Below, one piece after another: positions 60,683 through 64,000 of a stretch of 64,000 bases of DNA. Each line of letters starts with the position of its first letter. Position 1 is the first letter of the stretch. This DNA is from Albula goreensis (taxonomy: Eukaryota; Chordata; Actinopteri; Albuliformes; Albulidae), in contig CM040751.1 in the NCBI GenBank assembly GCA_022829145.1, positions 5,211,364 to 5,275,363 on the forward strand, given 5' to 3'. A program made the position numbers and the translations under genes. The notes under the pieces were generated by a model. It saw only the letters and a program-made list of their open reading frames with translations. It searched no databases and was not told the origin of the DNA.

Positions 60683-60900
60683 CTTTCAGACCAGCACGCT
60701 CCAACACATGGAAATGGGATAAGGTGATAAGTATTCTTTTGTTCTGCGATAATTTTTTTTTGATATTTTACATTTTCAAAAGAAAACATATCTCTTTCAG
60801 ACCACCGTGCTCCAACAAATGACAATGTTATGTAAAGTGATACATATTCTTTTCTTTTGTGCCTTTTGTTTTTGATATTTTTAATTTTCAAATAAATTGT
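60683..60900 (+). repeat. Two-copy imperfect tandem repeat, 111-bp period
   Basis: CTTTCAGACCAGCACGCTCC at 60683 recurs as CTTTCAGACCACCGTGCTCC at 60794. The following blocks AAGTATTCTTTTGTTCTG / ACATATTCTTTTCTTTTG and TTTGATATTTTACATTTTCA / TTTGATATTTTTAATTTTCA also align. The copies are about 80% alike. Each carries an acceptor-like CTTTCAG and a GTGATA after about 35 bases. Confidence 0.8.
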
Positions 60901-63900
60901 CCTGGAATATTGCATAAGATCAATTTGATGTATCTTCTTTTTTTTTTTTAAGCTTTCGCCTGTTTTCCTACTGGTTCGAATCGCTAAATCATGTTTCCCA
61001 AGCTATGTTTGGTGCTCTACAGTCTCCTGCCAATCTGGGGGAGAAAAGGACCAAAATTAGCCACCCAGCACAAGATCTTTCTTGACAAGAATTGTGATTT
61101 TGGGGGATTCAGCTGTTTGGAAATTTCACAGATGTTGCTTTCAACTCAAGCATGCACCTCTACCAGGCAATGCATGTACGTATACATTATATGCGCAAAT
61201 GGTCATGCTAAGACAGAGAGCACAGTGGCTCACAGGGTGGTGTAATAGATCACTCAAATCCATGGGCCTCGTTATAAAAATGCGTGTGAACTCTAATTAA
61301 TTTCAAGTGGGGAAATATCTAAAAATAGAATTAAATGACTGCAAGAGTTGTAGGTTGGTGCCGGCTACTGTCATTTTAAGTGTTTTTAATGAGTGTAAGA
61401 TCTCAGGCTATTATTTCATTGTATTTCATGCCACGATCTTTTATATAATTAAGTCTCATTGGGGACAGACATGGAGGAAAAAAGCAATGGCACATGTTTT
61501 TTATTTTTTTTTATTGTTTTTATTGTTGACCATTACGGTAATTGGGAGGATCCACACCGTGTGAGCTCAGACCATTTCAGCACTTCTGCTGTTTAAGACG
61601 GCTATGTAATGGCTATATTATGTTTTTAAATGCTTTGCGCTGTTCAGTGCTGTGGCCTGAGAGTTCACATAGACAGACAGATAGATCAACAGATAGATAG
61701 AATGCAAATGACGTATTGTATGAGGGACAATGTGTCCTTTTAAATTTCATGAAAAATCAGTTTCCATCATTGTTAGTTTTCATAAAATCTTTGAAAGTAT
61801 ATTTAACACCAATGTATACCTGAACAGAATGTGCAACCATGGAGTCAGCATCCTGCTTCTGTGGTTATTACAATCCAGTGCAGCACTTATGGTTGTTCAG
61901 CAGATGTCTACAAAATATATCCTTGTTCTCAGTCAATAAATGATTAAAATATATATTTTACATTATGTTCATGAATGCAGTAAAATGGAAGTGTTTTTTT
62001 TTCCAGTTTGAATGCCAGCAAGGTAGATGGGGCCAATATATTATCTTTGAGCACTGCTGTGTTCATACTTCCACATGGAAATTTGTTTGTAGATTCGGCC
62101 GGTAACAAAGTCACAGGACTCTATTGCAATGTGATCTTTTTAAGCAGCTATGACTGAAACAGAAATTAATTTAAAAAACAAAAATCACACCTGACATCAA
62201 GACCATATTAACCACACTGGTGTTTTTCCATCTTGGCGATTCCCTGAAATGTTTTTCAGACATTTCTGTTTAAAAACTTTTTCTTTCTCTCTCTTTTATC
62301 TGATTTCATCTGATATTTGTCATTGACTGTTCCAGCAAAGCATAAAAATGAGAAATGTACAATAAATCTAATTTCATACTGCTCTTCATCTTGCCCTGCT
62401 TTGCATAAATGAGGTATGGTGCAAATTGCTGAGTTTGTGGAATATGAGCTGAATATTAACTAAAAAGGGACTTGCAGTTGCACAACAGAAGAACTGAAAG
62501 TCCTGGGGAGTGGCATCGTGAATGTTATCCACTGACAGTTCACATAGTATTTATATATTTTTTGCCAAATGTTATTGTCAATGTGTAGGTGTAGGTGAGC
62601 TGGTGTCAAAGAAGTTATTTATTACTCAGCAATCATGTGCGTATGAATATTTCTTTCTCTGTTGATGAAAATTGCATCAGATGTCTTATTTGGGACTCGA
62701 GGATGCTGACATCTGTGTTTTCCACCCCAGAGCAATTTCTGCTAGCGATGACTAGGAACAAATCTGATTGTATGAGATTTAATAAACCCCTAGTAATGTC
62801 TTTGTACTAATGATCCATGAAAACCCAATTAAAACCTCATGATTTTGTTTGACATGCCAAAGCCACCACACACATTTTGCAAACCACATCCTGCTAATGC
62901 CAGGTACAATGGCTGAGGGAGTACAGGGGATAACCGTGCCCATCGACAAGGTCTTAAACCTTCTTTTGAAATGGATTACAAACACACGTTTCTGTGGGAA
63001 ATTACTGGGAAATCGTTTGGGAATTAGGGAAACGGGGAAATAGGAAAGGAGGAAAGTAATCCTATCCAGAAATGTGGTCTAACATGAAAATTGAACTTGA
63101 TTCTTATTCAAAGCCATAGAAGCCTTTCATGATGGTGTATTTTTTTGCCCACTGGTATTATAATTACTTGAAATATCAAGTCACTTAACTCCTTCAGCAG
63201 ACAGCAATCAGTACTACACAGTGCTCTAATCTTAAATATTTATCAAGTTTTCATGTAAAAAAATGACACTATTTAACTCTGACAGAAATTATACCAGTAA
63301 CTAATACTATAACAATCGTGTCTTTTTTCCTGTGTGCTGTTGTAATTTATAGTAATGGGTAATTATGTTAAAACATCAAATACATAAGTACAGCCTTTTA
63401 TCTACGTACTGGATTTGTAATGGACGACATCAATCAACAATGTAATGTTTTACCATAATCTTTGTTTTTGTATGGGTTTTATGTAGTTTGTCCAAGCAGT
63501 GAAGGCACAATTTGAAAGTGTTCATGCTCACCTTTTTAAACATCCCCCAAATTCAGGAGAGCTCAGGCAATTAGGCCTCCAAGAGTGTAATTCACCCATA
63601 TATTGAGTCAGAGAAGAACACTTCATTGTAAAGGCAGACTGTGGGTGCCATTTTGAACAGGCAATCAAAGAGTGAAGGGTGACAATCCACAGACCACGCA
63701 CAACCCACAATCTATAACCTTCCCCACTGAGCAACACCACACAAATTACGTGCCACCCCGCAGAGCTCATATTCTTTCCAAAACTCAGTGCCTTTTCTGC
63801 AAAACTGTTGAACTTTAACGAGCCCCAGATTTACAAAATCTACCTTGTTATGCAATTTGTTGCCAAACCAACCGTATCACTGGTGACATTTCAAAATGCC

Positions 63901-64000
63901 TGTCAGACACAGCTTTCACTAAATGTTGTCCCAGATATTCCATGTACTATCCAAATAGTTATCTCTGTGTTTTGCTCAGTTCTCTACGTGTAAAAGGTTA
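60901..64000. other. AT-rich intergenic DNA to the window end
   Basis: No recognised gene. A GATA/GACA-type tract lies at 61667-61700, with T runs at 60940-60951 and 61994-62003. Open frames are short and lack domains. The sequence runs off the window without a feature. Confidence 0.45.
61667..61700 (+). repeat. (GACA/GATA)n short tandem repeat
   Basis: Imperfect AGAC, AGAT and AGATAGATAG units over about 34 bases. Confidence 0.85.

Noticed and set aside
60976-60988. GGTTCGAATCGC resembling a tRNA B box
   Set aside because: No A box at the right distance and no tRNA cloverleaf can be folded upstream.

Overview
The window looks like a chromosome-end region of a ray-finned fish, running inward from a subtelomeric satellite into gene-poor DNA. 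Four things support a vertebrate, most probably a fish. The telomeric hexamer core is of TTAGGG/CCCTAA type. The DNA is AT-rich with many long (CA)n/(TG)n tracts. There are Tc1/mariner-type remnants (a short element with inverted ends at 14324-14874 and a DD34D mariner transposase C-terminus at 16858-17100). There is also a tRNA-derived SINE of the kind common in teleosts (30745-30896, minus). The species cannot be named from the sequence. No complete protein-coding gene, rRNA, functional tRNA or known microRNA could be recognised.

Layout. Positions 1-6540 are a telomere-like satellite. The G-rich strand (TTAGGG-type) reads left to right in 1-1980. An AT-rich spacer family with CTCGAG cores and an 83-bp period fills about 1980-2667. 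The orientation flips inside it, at an imperfect hairpin centred near 2264. From 2668 on the array reads CCCTAA, which is the orientation expected at the left end of a chromosome. So 1-4550 is a large imperfect inverted repeat. From about 4650 to 6540 the array becomes steadily more degenerate, with two diverged islands of the spacer family, and fades into unique DNA.

Positions 6541-64000 are a gene desert. AT-rich sequence alternates with islands of higher GC and CpG content (for example 8031-8335, 9230-9700, 12320-12700, 24300-24710, 26870-27190, 29010-29430, 35400-36270, 37240-37540, 39130-39760, 56020-56300, 57260-57600). Their composition and homeobox-type ATTA sites suggest conserved noncoding elements, though conservation cannot be tested here. 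Between them lie microsatellites, a purine/pyrimidine mirror pair (20058-20500), a TG-rich block (27976-28905), decayed tandem repeats (31840-32210, 60683-60900) and a few transposon remnants.

A few short segments in the right half (42476-42528, 47072-47124, 52053-52160, 59010-59094) have splice-site-like borders and an open frame. The first three are phase-compatible and could belong to one gene with long introns. I recognise none of the encoded peptides, so these are candidates only. The strongest unusual feature is the inverted telomere-like array with its 83-bp spacer. It could be a real inverted duplication or head-to-head fusion, or a fold-back assembly artefact, and the sequence holds evidence bearing on each.
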